The position numbers and the translations under genes were made by a program. DNA of 64,000 nucleotides from Promethearchaeota archaeon (lineage in GTDB: Archaea; Asgardarchaeota; Lokiarchaeia; Sigyniarchaeales; Promethearchaeaceae). The notes beneath the pieces were generated by a model that was not told where the DNA came from, did not search any database, and worked only from the letters and a program-made list of their open reading frames with translations. The DNA is taken from contig JAFGBS010000027.1 in assembly GCA_016933055.1 (NCBI GenBank), positions 62,001 through 126,000 on the forward strand, in the 5' to 3' direction. The number at the start of each line of letters is the position of its first letter. Position 1 is the first letter of the stretch. Of this stretch, positions 43,172 through 51,824 are shown piece by piece.

Positions 43172-45115
43172 TCATTTTTTGAATTTACGGAATGCAATTA
43201 GTACAGAAATTCCCATTATTGTAAACAAAAAGATAGGTGTAGAATAACCCGGGATTATCCGATCTGGCGTTATATTCACGTGAATCAGTTCTAACCCATC
43301 ATCACCGGTGGAATAGATAATATTTTCTCCTATGACTCGGATCAATTTTACCGGATCTTCATTGTATTTTGCTATCAAAGTTATTTCTTCCGGAGCTGAT
43401 ACATCTAGGATTAATATTCCCGTTCCCACACCTAAGAAAACGACGTCTTCTTTTATTGCGAAACCTATATGGGGAAGAGCCAGCACTGACCGGTATTCAC
43501 CCAACTTAGTCGGTTCTTCAGGGTTGCTGATATCATATATTGCTAAACCATTCACATCGGATATGATGTACGCAAGGTTCCCATGCACTTCTATCTTATC
43601 CGCTAAATAGAAATCGATGATACTTATTATTTTGATACTCGTTGGATTACTAACATTTAGAATATATACACCATATTCAGGATCAATAGCATATACTAAG
43701 GAATTGTCAGCACAACCTCCTTTTATACCTCCATATTGAGTGTGATTATATCGACCCAAGAAGGAAGGGGAACTGGGAGTTGCAACATCCACAATTTGAA
43801 TACCATGGTTTTGGAATAAATACAAATTTGAATCACGAATTGCGACACCAGTTGTGACTTCTGTATAATTTCCCACTTCTACAAGTTCGGTGTTCAATAT
43901 AATAGTGCTTAAATCACTCCTTGCGTAGAGATTTGTGCCTTGGAATACTAGATTATGTACAGGAGTAGAATCAAACCCAGTGCCTAACACTGGCGCAGTT
44001 GGGTTAGAAAAATCAACCTCTAATACTCCCTCTACTCCTATAGCAGTATATACAGTATTGCCTGAAATCACAATATCTTCAATGAGAGCTTCATTATCTA
44101 TTCGAGAATATTCGGTCGGATTAGCGGGATCAGAGATATTGTAAATCCCTACTCCCTTCTCAAATTCTGCAGCAAAAGCATAATTCCCCTCTATATGAAT
44201 CCCTAATCCTCTTCCATTATCTATGCCTCCAACTCGGGTTGGATTGAATGGAACTGATACATCAATTATTTCAAATCCATCTTTACTGGATACATAAGCA
44301 TAAGAACCAGAAACCGCTACCGAATCTAAGGACTTAAAGGGTAAATTGTATCTTCCTAACAACGTAATATTTGAGGGATCTGATATATTGAGTATTTCCA
44401 AACCCTCTTCACTATCAGTGAGATATACATAATCTCCTGCAATATCGATGTCATAATTTAAACCTGAACCCGAATAACTCCCTAATAAAGCAACATTGGG
44501 ATGAGGATCGAGATCGGGCCCATCAGATACATTGATAATTTTCATACCGTAATATCCTGAAGCATAAACATAATTTCCCACAATCTTTAATGCAGATAGA
44601 TCAATCGGATAGTTATCGTAATCATTACGAAGTCGTTGCCTGGTCTTATCAGTAATGTCTATTATCTCTAAACCCTCAATCCCATCGGCAAGATATGCAT
44701 AATTTCCCATTACAATAACTTCAGAGGCATGTCCACGTGTACTATCCCGATAAGAACTGAGGACCATTGGTTCGGTCAAATCTGAAATATCTAATATATA
44801 CAATCCCATGATACCCGCCGCTACATATGCATAATCTCCATCTATATAAACTGATTCTACAAATCCGATATCATCGATCTCACCAATTTTTACTGGAGAA
44901 GATAACGTAGAAATATCATAAATTCGAAGACCCCCTGTGCCCGTACTTATAAAAGCAGTGGAACCCGAAACGTAAACATCCTGTGCGGAACCATCTAATA
45001 TATCTCCTAACCTCGTTATTTCTGCGGTAGCTGCTGACCCAAAGGAAGTAACTACTGGAAGTACCATGAGGAATATAATTGTTCCATAGAGAATTATATT
45101 CTTTTTTAGTTTCAT
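43172..45115 (-). CDS. Secreted LVIVD-repeat beta-propeller with IPGY-type C-terminal tail
   Basis: The 647 residues start with a signal peptide (KKNIILYGTIIFLMVLPVV...). About a dozen LVIVD-type units of roughly 43 residues follow, each with the pattern 'GNYAYVA...GLEIIDISDP..P..LG.Y'. The end is IIPGYSTP, a hydrophobic helix and the basic RKFKK. This tripartite tail resembles archaeal CTERM signals (PGF-CTERM and the Lokiarchaeal variants) cut by archaeosortase-like enzymes. It should be a cell-surface protein, probably binding partners with its propellers. It is divergent from the aldolase fusion gene. Confidence 0.85.
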   Translation of the reverse strand: MKLKKNIILYGTIIFLMVLPVVTSFGSAATAEITRLGDILDGSAQDVYVSGSTAFISTGTGGLRIYDISTLSSPVKIGEIDDIGFVESVYIDGDYAYVAAGIMGLYILDISDLTEPMVLSSYRDSTRGHASEVIVMGNYAYLADGIEGLEIIDITDKTRQRLRNDYDNYPIDLSALKIVGNYVYASGYYGMKIINVSDGPDLDPHPNVALLGSYSGSGLNYDIDIAGDYVYLTDSEEGLEILNISDPSNITLLGRYNLPFKSLDSVAVSGSYAYVSSKDGFEIIDVSVPFNPTRVGGIDNGRGLGIHIEGNYAFAAEFEKGVGIYNISDPANPTEYSRIDNEALIEDIVISGNTVYTAIGVEGVLEVDFSNPTAPVLGTGFDSTPVHNLVFQGTNLYARSDLSTIILNTELVEVGNYTEVTTGVAIRDSNLYLFQNHGIQIVDVATPSSPSFLGRYNHTQYGGIKGGCADNSLVYAIDPEYGVYILNVSNPTSIKIISIIDFYLADKIEVHGNLAYIISDVNGLAIYDISNPEEPTKLGEYRSVLALPHIGFAIKEDVVFLGVGTGILILDVSAPEEITLIAKYNEDPVKLIRVIGENIIYSTGDDGLELIHVNITPDRIIPGYSTPIFLFTIMGISVLIAFRKFKK

Positions 45116-45337
45116 ATCTCCTTATCTAAACTGGACAATATAAAACATTTTTCGTATCATTCATGGAATTCTGGGTAGGTTTATGATCATCCAAAGATAT
45201 TGATCGAAAAATAAGTAAATCTTACTGATTGGAGGATAATGTTACGATCCACACATTTATTAAATACCTTGTTTATGTACGTATTGTAAGTGTGTAAAAT
45301 ATCGTTAAAACAGACGTAATACAACTTATCATTTTAA

Positions 45338-45392
45338 GCCGGTGTGTCCGGGGAAATCCTTTTTAATTCATTAGCCGCGTGTGTCGGGCGCT
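45338..45392 (+). promoter_or_regulatory. Two similar GC-rich hairpins upstream of aldolase fusion
   Basis: AGCCGGTGTGTCCGGGG (about 45337-45353) and AGCCGCGTGTGTCGGGCGCT (45373-45392) are related sequences 36 bases apart. Each folds into a short GC stem (CCGG/CCGG; GCCG/CGGGC) with a GUGUGU-type loop. They stand out from AT-rich surroundings and lie 60-115 bases before the start at 45455. A short frame (ATG 45239 to TAA 45289, 16 codons) with GGAGG three bases ahead lies upstream. This may be a leader, an operator pair or a small RNA. Confidence 0.5.
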
Positions 45393-45454
45393 ATTTTTAA
45401 CCAATCATCAATCATATAAATTTTAAAGGAATGCATACAAAAGGGAAAATCAAA

Positions 45455-47539
45455 ATGGCACTTGAAAAAAATAAAAAGTCATTAGTGACCTTTATGGCAT
45501 TTCCAGGGCCTAGATTGGGGAGATCTGCGCAATTAGGAGAGGCTCCTGAGAAATACTTAAAGGATTCTATAGAATTTATCAAGAAAACTGGATTTTTTAA
45601 CGCAATTGAAGTGACGAAAATCAAAGATCCAGAAATCCGGGAAAATATGGCTCAATTGTACAAGAAATACAAGTTTTTTGTGACATATTGTGCCCAACCA
45701 GTGCAATTAATAAATGAGGACAATTTAATTGCTGAAACTGACATTAGTTCAATAGATGAACTAGAGAGACGAAATGCAGTTGCTCGATTAATGGAATGCT
45801 TAGATGAAGCATACGAGATCGGAGCGAAACAATTCTGCTTCTTGAGTGGATCCGATCCTGGGACAGAAAATGGATTAACACAAAGACGGTCAGCATTCAA
45901 TGCATTGTTGAAATCTATACGAGAATTATGCGAATATGCATTGGAGATGGATAAACAATATAACCGTAAGCGGCGAATGCTTATAACTTTAGAAACCTTC
46001 GATCGGGAATCCCATCATGAAAATATGAAAGGGCAATTAATTGGACCATCTAATGAGGCTCGTGAACTTGCTGAAATCATAAAAGATGAAGATGAATGGG
46101 AGAATTTTGGTTTGCTTTATGACTTAAGTCATATGTTTCTACTGCGAAATGGTTATGAACACGAAGAAGTAGACTCACTTCGCATGCTTGCACCCTATTT
46201 AAACTGGATTCATATAGCAAATTCGGTTACAGACAAAAATGATCCCCTTTATGGTGATACACATGTCAGTATGGATTATCCCAATGGCGCCGTTACTCCC
46301 GAAATACTTGCAGATTTTATTAAAACTCTTAATGAAGTTAATTTCCAAGGTGGAGTAGGTTTTGAGATCATGCCACATGGTCGACAATTGAGTGAATCTG
46401 TTGTGAATATTGCTATTGCTGCTTATCAAGAAGCCGCTCAACAAATAGACGTAAATTATGCTCTGGGTGGATTTCGATTTAAAACTCGACGATTTTTACC
46501 CGAAAAGGTTTTCTTCAAAATATCTGAAGCTAAAATTAAACGTCCTTCCATTATAATGGAAGAATATGAGAATAGAAAACAAAGGAACAGACCATATGAT
46601 GCTAATCTTTTATTGATTGCAGCAGATCACCCCGCTAGATATGTCACCAATGTAGGTGATGATCCGTACTTGATGGGAGATCGCCAGCAATACATTGGTA
46701 GAATAGTTCGATGTTTAGTGGATAATTGCGTTGATGGTATAATGACTACACCCGATTTAATGGATGACCTTATGGTTTTAAATCGTCTGTTTAAGGAAGC
46801 AGGGGGAAATAGCTTCATAGACAATAAAATCTTGATTGGATGTACTAATCGTGGAGGCCTTAGAGGATCAATGTATGAAATGGATGATAGAATTACTGCG
46901 TACAAGGTGGATGAAATTGTTGAGCGCCGATTGGATGGTGCAAAGATGATGTTTAGGATAGACTTGGATACAGCTCAAGCAAGGTATTCGCAACAGACTA
47001 TTGAACGAGTTGCTGATATGGTCAGGAAATGTCAGGATTATAAAATTGAAGCATACATTGAACCTTTACCCGTTCGTCAAACACGAGATGGATACGTCAT
47101 AAAAATGGATTATGGTGAACTGATTAAGACAATTGGGGTTGCTACGGCTCTTGGTGGTACAAGCGAACGAACATGGTTAAAAATCCCATATGTGGATAAT
47201 TTTGAGATGGTTGCACGTTCAACAAGTAATCCGATTCTGTTATTAGGTGGAGCATCAACTGGCAAACCTACAGATATAATAGAAAATTTCGAGAAAGGTA
47301 TAGGGGCTGGTCCAAATGTGCGCGGATGTATGGTTGGTCGCAATTTACTCTATCCTGGGTATGATGATCCATTAGCAGTTCTAATGGGGGTGTCAAAAAT
47401 TGTCCATGATCAAGAAACCGCAGAAAATGCAGTAAAGTTCTTAGCTGAAAATCGGGGAAAAAATATGGATTATTTTTCTATTTTAATGCGAAGTAGAAAA
47501 ATGCCCAAAGTAAAGGAAATATCAAAATCAGAAATATAA
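45455..47539 (+). CDS. Fusion of xylose-isomerase-like barrel and Cgl0159-type aldolase
   Basis: The 694 residues form two TIM barrels. The first (about 1-330) is an AP-endonuclease/xylose-isomerase-like sugar epimerase barrel with ITLETFDRE, WENFGLLYDLSHMFL and WIHIAN metal-site segments. The second (about 370-680) matches the Cgl0159-type aldolase domain known from inositol catabolism: LLIAADHPARYV near its start, DNCVDGIMTTPDLMDDL and a late LLGGASTGKP. An epimerase or isomerase feeding an aldolase fused in one chain suggests catabolism of a sugar or polyol phosphate. AAGGGAA nine bases ahead supports ATG 45455; ATG 45431 is also in frame. Confidence 0.8.
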   Translation: MALEKNKKSLVTFMAFPGPRLGRSAQLGEAPEKYLKDSIEFIKKTGFFNAIEVTKIKDPEIRENMAQLYKKYKFFVTYCAQPVQLINEDNLIAETDISSIDELERRNAVARLMECLDEAYEIGAKQFCFLSGSDPGTENGLTQRRSAFNALLKSIRELCEYALEMDKQYNRKRRMLITLETFDRESHHENMKGQLIGPSNEARELAEIIKDEDEWENFGLLYDLSHMFLLRNGYEHEEVDSLRMLAPYLNWIHIANSVTDKNDPLYGDTHVSMDYPNGAVTPEILADFIKTLNEVNFQGGVGFEIMPHGRQLSESVVNIAIAAYQEAAQQIDVNYALGGFRFKTRRFLPEKVFFKISEAKIKRPSIIMEEYENRKQRNRPYDANLLLIAADHPARYVTNVGDDPYLMGDRQQYIGRIVRCLVDNCVDGIMTTPDLMDDLMVLNRLFKEAGGNSFIDNKILIGCTNRGGLRGSMYEMDDRITAYKVDEIVERRLDGAKMMFRIDLDTAQARYSQQTIERVADMVRKCQDYKIEAYIEPLPVRQTRDGYVIKMDYGELIKTIGVATALGGTSERTWLKIPYVDNFEMVARSTSNPILLLGGASTGKPTDIIENFEKGIGAGPNVRGCMVGRNLLYPGYDDPLAVLMGVSKIVHDQETAENAVKFLAENRGKNMDYFSILMRSRKMPKVKEISKSEI

Positions 47540-47755
47540 TTTTTTTTTGTTTAACTTTTTATATTCGGTTTCATAGAATTTTTTGAAATCTACGTTCTCA
47601 GCAGCTGTATCCAATGGTATTGCAAATCTTACGACACTTTCTTTTTTTAAATATTGCCTAAATCGTGTTGAATTAAATCCTTTCAATGAAGATTCAGTAA
47701 TCGTTTCAAAATTAATTTTTATATCTGAACTTTCATATTCAGTGTAATTATTCAC
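47528..47755 (-). CDS. Small hypothetical protein
   Basis: The 75 residues are polar with a Lys-rich end (YKKLNKKKLYF), no hydrophobic segment and no motif. The last codons overlap the end of the aldolase fusion gene on the other strand by 12 bases. The frame is reasonable for a real gene but too short to be certain. Nothing is known of its function. Confidence 0.35.
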   Translation of the reverse strand: MNNYTEYESSDIKINFETITESSLKGFNSTRFRQYLKKESVVRFAIPLDTAAENVDFKKFYETEYKKLNKKKLYF

Positions 47756-47874
47756 AAATCCCTATTCAAAAAACGTATTGATCTTGCATTTTTTATTTTA
47801 TAATCATAAAACATAACAGCAAGTCCATTAGATGATAGCTTCTCATCGGTTCATTCATGAGATTGCATCAATAG

Positions 47875-48093
47875 ATATTTTCATTTGGTTACGGCGAAAT
47901 TTCGAGTGAAATCACAGCTCCAGGAGGATTTCCAAAGAGAGAATCAAATGTACTTACCCAATTTCCAATTAAGCATTATCATGATGATAATTCGTCTCCT
48001 TCACTCATTCATGACAATAAGAGAGTCAAAAATAAAAAAGAAATTGAAATTATGAATAACAAGATTGGTTATTTTATGAGTAAATTTCTATAG
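47875..48093 (+). other. Start-less open frame, possible gene remnant
   Basis: Seventy-two codons are open in one frame (including ITAPGGFPKRESNVL and YHDDNSSPSLIHDNK), ending at TAG 48091-48093. No ATG, GTG or TTG occurs near its beginning, and its 3' end overlaps the end of the minus-strand gene at 48074. The composition looks protein-like, so it could be the remains of a gene or chance. Confidence 0.25.
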
Positions 48094-48628
48094 CGGTAAG
48101 TGAACGATTGTAATCCATTAGTGGAGTTGTGAACAAGAAATAGTTAGTCCCTGAAGGATCTTGTATCGAACGCCAAGCTACATAGACTCTGTAGGTTCCT
48201 TTTGACAGTGATCCTGTGATATAATGCATGGAAAATGAAGAACAAATTTCCCTTGCAGAACTAACTCCTGCCATATCCAAATATTTCACATAAACGGTGC
48301 TATTTCCTACATTTTCCACACAAAGAGCAATTTCATATTTTACACCTGATATACCCAGCGAGCTAGATACTCCAATCGAATAGCTTGATGAAAATGTAGC
48401 AGATATTCTTGAATTTTTCTTTATAGTTATATTCAATTCTGTATCTGGAACTTGGGACCAAGTTAGATCGGAATCTAGAAGTTGTGCTGTAGAGTCAAAT
48501 TCTTCATATTCACAAGCTGGAGATATGAATTTTGGAATCAATAAATACCCTACTCCTCCAGCTATTGCTACACTTAGAATAATACTTGCTATGAATGCGC
48601 CTGCAATGGCGCCTCCTCCTTTTGCCAT
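48074..48628 (-). CDS. Membrane-anchored extracellular protein, unknown
   Basis: The 184 residues begin with a Gly/Ala-rich hydrophobic segment (AIAGAFIASIILSVAIAGGVGYLLI, about 7-32) that serves as an N-terminal anchor or pilin-like signal. A Ser/Thr-rich beta domain follows, with NVGNSTVYVKYLDM and KGTYRVYVAWRS. Two cysteines in the outer domain (C96 and C122 region) may form a disulfide. No processing site is certain and no family is recognised. It is likely a surface protein. Confidence 0.6.
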   Translation of the reverse strand: MAKGGGAIAGAFIASIILSVAIAGGVGYLLIPKFISPACEYEEFDSTAQLLDSDLTWSQVPDTELNITIKKNSRISATFSSSYSIGVSSSLGISGVKYEIALCVENVGNSTVYVKYLDMAGVSSAREICSSFSMHYITGSLSKGTYRVYVAWRSIQDPSGTNYFLFTTPLMDYNRSLTAIEIYS

Positions 48629-48918
48629 TTTTTTTTTACCTCTAATACTCTTATAATTTTAGGACGAGTCAGAAACATCATAAAAATTTCAATATATAAT
48701 TGTATGTAGTAAAGGAACTACTCTAAATTGGGGTATTAACATGGGATCTTTTTTATAATAGATATGAAAGTTCAAAGAAAATCCAAAAAACGAGAGGTGC
48801 ATGTTTAGTACGGCACTTACAAGACTTACTAAAACATTTGCAGATTTTTCTCATGACAAATTTCATTGATCCATCATCCACCAAAATTTTATTTTTAATC
48901 ATTTATTATGCTTGGATA

Positions 48919-50232
48919 ATGCCAAAAGATAAAGAAACGAAACAACGTGAAAAAGCGCAAAAAGTTCTTGACCGAGCAGAAATTTTATTTGACCGGCAAG
49001 AATTTACCCGTAGCTACAAAGAATTCACCCGCGCTGGGAACCTATATCTTGACCTAGAGGAATATCGAGTAGCAGAACAATGCTTTCTATATTCCTCAAA
49101 AGCCTTAGTTCATGAAACCAGATACTACGATGCGTTTGAATCACTACGTTCTGCTGCCCAAGCATGCATTCAGCTTGAGGATTATCAAAAAGCAGTGGAA
49201 TATTATGACGTCGCTGCAAAAAATGTGTTACGCTCCTCCCGAAAAGATGTGGAATCAAAATCGATTCTAGCGGCATGTTTCGGTTTTCTTTGTCAATTTA
49301 TTACGGGTCAGCATGAAAAAGGGTTGGGGTTCATCAAACGAATTAAAATGTATGTGGATATTAAAGAATTCACGGAACACAAACTTATTCGTTTGGTTAA
49401 GGGTATAACTCTTGCCATTGTAAATAAAGACTCAAAGGCACTAAATTTACTCAAAAAAGAATTTCAGCGTAGTAAGTACGATCCGGCAGAGACTAAATTG
49501 ATAAAAGATGCTTTTATCGTCGCAACCACTTATCTATTACTTGAAGCAACTATTAACTTGGAAAGAACAGAAATCATTAATGAGGAAATGCTGAATTTCA
49601 CTTTGGATATTAATTTAAAACCTCTTCACAATATGAGAACGGATTCTGTATTAAATTATGATTTTCAGAAAGTGACAATTGAGGAGATGACTGTTCATTT
49701 AAGTGATAATCTCGCGTTAACGAAAAAACCCAATTTTCCGATTGAAATTTCAAAGGAAAATTACAATCTTCATTTTTCCGCACGATCGAATTTTCCAGGG
49801 GAGGGATCGGTAGGACCATTAAATTTTAAGTTGGATTTGGATGACAAATTTGAGTTAAATTTAAAAACAGACATGCAAAAAATGTTAGTGAAATCTCCAC
49901 CGGCACAATTAGGTATCAATTTAACACCTTTAGTGAATCCAATTATTAATCAGACCTTTCCATTGGAAGTGAGAGTATCTAATCCTAGCGAAGCGGATAT
50001 AGTAAATATAACCGTAGAATTCGAATTTCCAATAAATTTACGACTTATGCGTGGAACTAGCTCAAAAAAAATCTATCAACTCATCCGAAATGAAGATTTT
50101 AAATATCAAATTGCTCTTAAACCGCTAGAACCCGGAATACATAATATCAAAGCGATTGTATCATTTCAAGACGCAGATGGAAATGAGATTGGACCAAACG
50201 AAAAGTTACTTCCATTGGAAATTAACCTATAG
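48919..50232 (+). CDS. TPR protein with C-terminal beta-sandwich domain
   Basis: From ATG 48919 this is 437 residues. The first 230 are helical hairpins of the TPR/SNAP type (EFTRSYKEFTRAGNLYLDLEEYRVAEQCFLYSS, LEDYQKAVEYYDVAAKNV). A linker of about 80 residues follows. The C-terminal 110 form an Ig-like/CARDB beta-sandwich (NQTFPLEVRVSNPSEADIVNITVEFEFP... GIHNIKAIVSF). No signal peptide, so it is cytosolic. A solenoid plus appendage is the plan of eukaryotic trafficking proteins such as adaptins and TRAPP subunits, but the sequence does not prove homology. The open frame begins at TTG 48838. Confidence 0.65.
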   Translation: MPKDKETKQREKAQKVLDRAEILFDRQEFTRSYKEFTRAGNLYLDLEEYRVAEQCFLYSSKALVHETRYYDAFESLRSAAQACIQLEDYQKAVEYYDVAAKNVLRSSRKDVESKSILAACFGFLCQFITGQHEKGLGFIKRIKMYVDIKEFTEHKLIRLVKGITLAIVNKDSKALNLLKKEFQRSKYDPAETKLIKDAFIVATTYLLLEATINLERTEIINEEMLNFTLDINLKPLHNMRTDSVLNYDFQKVTIEEMTVHLSDNLALTKKPNFPIEISKENYNLHFSARSNFPGEGSVGPLNFKLDLDDKFELNLKTDMQKMLVKSPPAQLGINLTPLVNPIINQTFPLEVRVSNPSEADIVNITVEFEFPINLRLMRGTSSKKIYQLIRNEDFKYQIALKPLEPGIHNIKAIVSFQDADGNEIGPNEKLLPLEINL

Positions 50233-50288
50233 TTTTCTATTCTAGATATATATTTAGATTCTTCTTTCTCATTTTACCTAGAATAGTT

Positions 50289-51824
50289 ATGATCTTTTCA
50301 TGTAAAAGACTTGGACTCAGCAGTGATGCTCGTGTTATCATTATTGATGATGATGATGCATTTATCATTAATGCGAAACCAGGTGATAGGGTAAAATTAC
50401 TCCATATCAAACCAAATGGGGAGGAGGGTAAAGAAACCGTCGCAATAATAAATACAGCGACAGGTACAGGTGTCATTAAACCAGGGGAAGTTGGATTATA
50501 TGATGAAATCTGGGAAACCTTACATTTATCTCCAAAGGATAGAAAAGTCGACATCCAATTACTCTCAAAACCCAGGTCGTTCGAAGCAATCAAACGAAAA
50601 GTTAAGGGAAAGGAATTGACTACGGAGGAGATTCATGATATTATAAGCGATGCAACAGATGGAGCCCTCTTACCTATTGAACTGGCAGCATTTGTGATAG
50701 GACTGGAAATCCAAGGTGCAAGTGATCGTGAAGTTGTGGACTTTGCAAATGCCATGGCCAGATCTGGAGAAATTTTAGATCTGGGCGAAGATGTATTCGA
50801 TAAACATTCAACAGGTGGTGTACCTGGAAATAAAGTTTCACTCATTATTGTACCGATAATTGCCGCAGCTGGTTTACTCATACCTAAAACTTCCACTCGA
50901 GCAATTACCTCTCCTTCAGGTACTGCAGATTCTATGGAAGTTCTAGCAAACGTCGCTTTTGGTAAAGATGAAGTTCTTAAAATCTTGAAAGAAAACAATG
51001 CGGGGATATTTTGGGGTAGTTCAGTAGGAACACTGGCTCCTGCGGATGACGCATTAATAAAAATAGAAAAACCGCTCAATTCCGATCCATTTCCTCTGAT
51101 GATCGCGTCCATTATTTCCAAAAAAATGTGTATGGGTGTTAAAAAAATGGTTTTAGACATCCCGTGTGGTAAAGGAACAAAATTTACTACGATTGATGAT
51201 GGCCGCAAATTTGCGATACGTTTCAAAGATATCGCACAAAAAATTGGGATTGAAGCAATCTGTTTACTTACATCTGCCTCCCAACCGATAGGTCATGCGG
51301 TAGGTCCTGCAATAGAAGCACGAGAAGCCATGTATTTACTGCAAAATCCCGAAAAAGGCTCAACAAGCTTAAGAAACAAATCCACGGAACTTGCCGGATA
51401 CTTATTAGAAATGGGAGGAAAAGCCCCCGAAGGAAAGGGTCAAGAACTCGCTATTGAAATTCTTAATTCTGGTAAAGCATTAAAGAAAATGCGGGGAATT
51501 ATAAGTGCTCAAGGCGGGAATCCTGATGTTTCATGGGAAGAAATAAAAATAGGACCTCATGTTGCGGAAATGAAAGCATCCAAATCTGGTTTTATTACAG
51601 AAATTGATAACTATCATATTAATCAAATCGCAAAAATTGCGGGATGTCCCGCAGCTAAGAAATCTGGGGTGGATGTGATTTTTAAAAGAGGTTCTCGTGT
51701 GAAAAAAGGTGATGTGATATTTAAAATCTACTCGGATAGTGAAGAACGCCTCAAGCAAGCAGTAAAATACTACAATCAGCATCCTCCGCAACGGTTTAGC
51801 GGTATGACTATCGAGAAAATTTAA
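50289..51824 (+). CDS. deoA: AMP phosphorylase (archaeal thymidine phosphorylase family)
   Basis: This 511-residue enzyme has an N-terminal extension of about 85 residues typical of archaeal AMP phosphorylase. Next come the pyrimidine/purine phosphorylase signatures: KHSTGGVPGNKVSLI (phosphate binding), TSTRAITSPSGTADSMEVL, and the C-terminal FKRGSRVKKGDVIFKIYS barrel-sandwich region. It splits AMP (or CMP, UMP) with phosphate to ribose-1,5-bisphosphate and base. In archaea the pathway continues through ribose-1,5-bisphosphate isomerase to form III RuBisCO; neither gene is in this window. Confidence 0.93.
   Translation: MIFSCKRLGLSSDARVIIIDDDDAFIINAKPGDRVKLLHIKPNGEEGKETVAIINTATGTGVIKPGEVGLYDEIWETLHLSPKDRKVDIQLLSKPRSFEAIKRKVKGKELTTEEIHDIISDATDGALLPIELAAFVIGLEIQGASDREVVDFANAMARSGEILDLGEDVFDKHSTGGVPGNKVSLIIVPIIAAAGLLIPKTSTRAITSPSGTADSMEVLANVAFGKDEVLKILKENNAGIFWGSSVGTLAPADDALIKIEKPLNSDPFPLMIASIISKKMCMGVKKMVLDIPCGKGTKFTTIDDGRKFAIRFKDIAQKIGIEAICLLTSASQPIGHAVGPAIEAREAMYLLQNPEKGSTSLRNKSTELAGYLLEMGGKAPEGKGQELAIEILNSGKALKKMRGIISAQGGNPDVSWEEIKIGPHVAEMKASKSGFITEIDNYHINQIAKIAGCPAAKKSGVDVIFKRGSRVKKGDVIFKIYSDSEERLKQAVKYYNQHPPQRFSGMTIEKI

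Noticed and set aside
43172..45115. Regular repeats as CRISPR or satellite DNA
   Set aside because: The periodicity is of LVIVD protein units in one long open frame and is not conserved at the nucleotide level.
45338..45392. tRNA-like or rRNA fragment suggested by high GC
   Set aside because: The two hairpins are too short, and no acceptor or anticodon arm pairing is present.
50633..51226. 197-codon reverse open frame
   Set aside because: It lies wholly inside AMP phosphorylase on the opposite strand and has the composition of a shadow frame; the plus-strand protein has clear family motifs.
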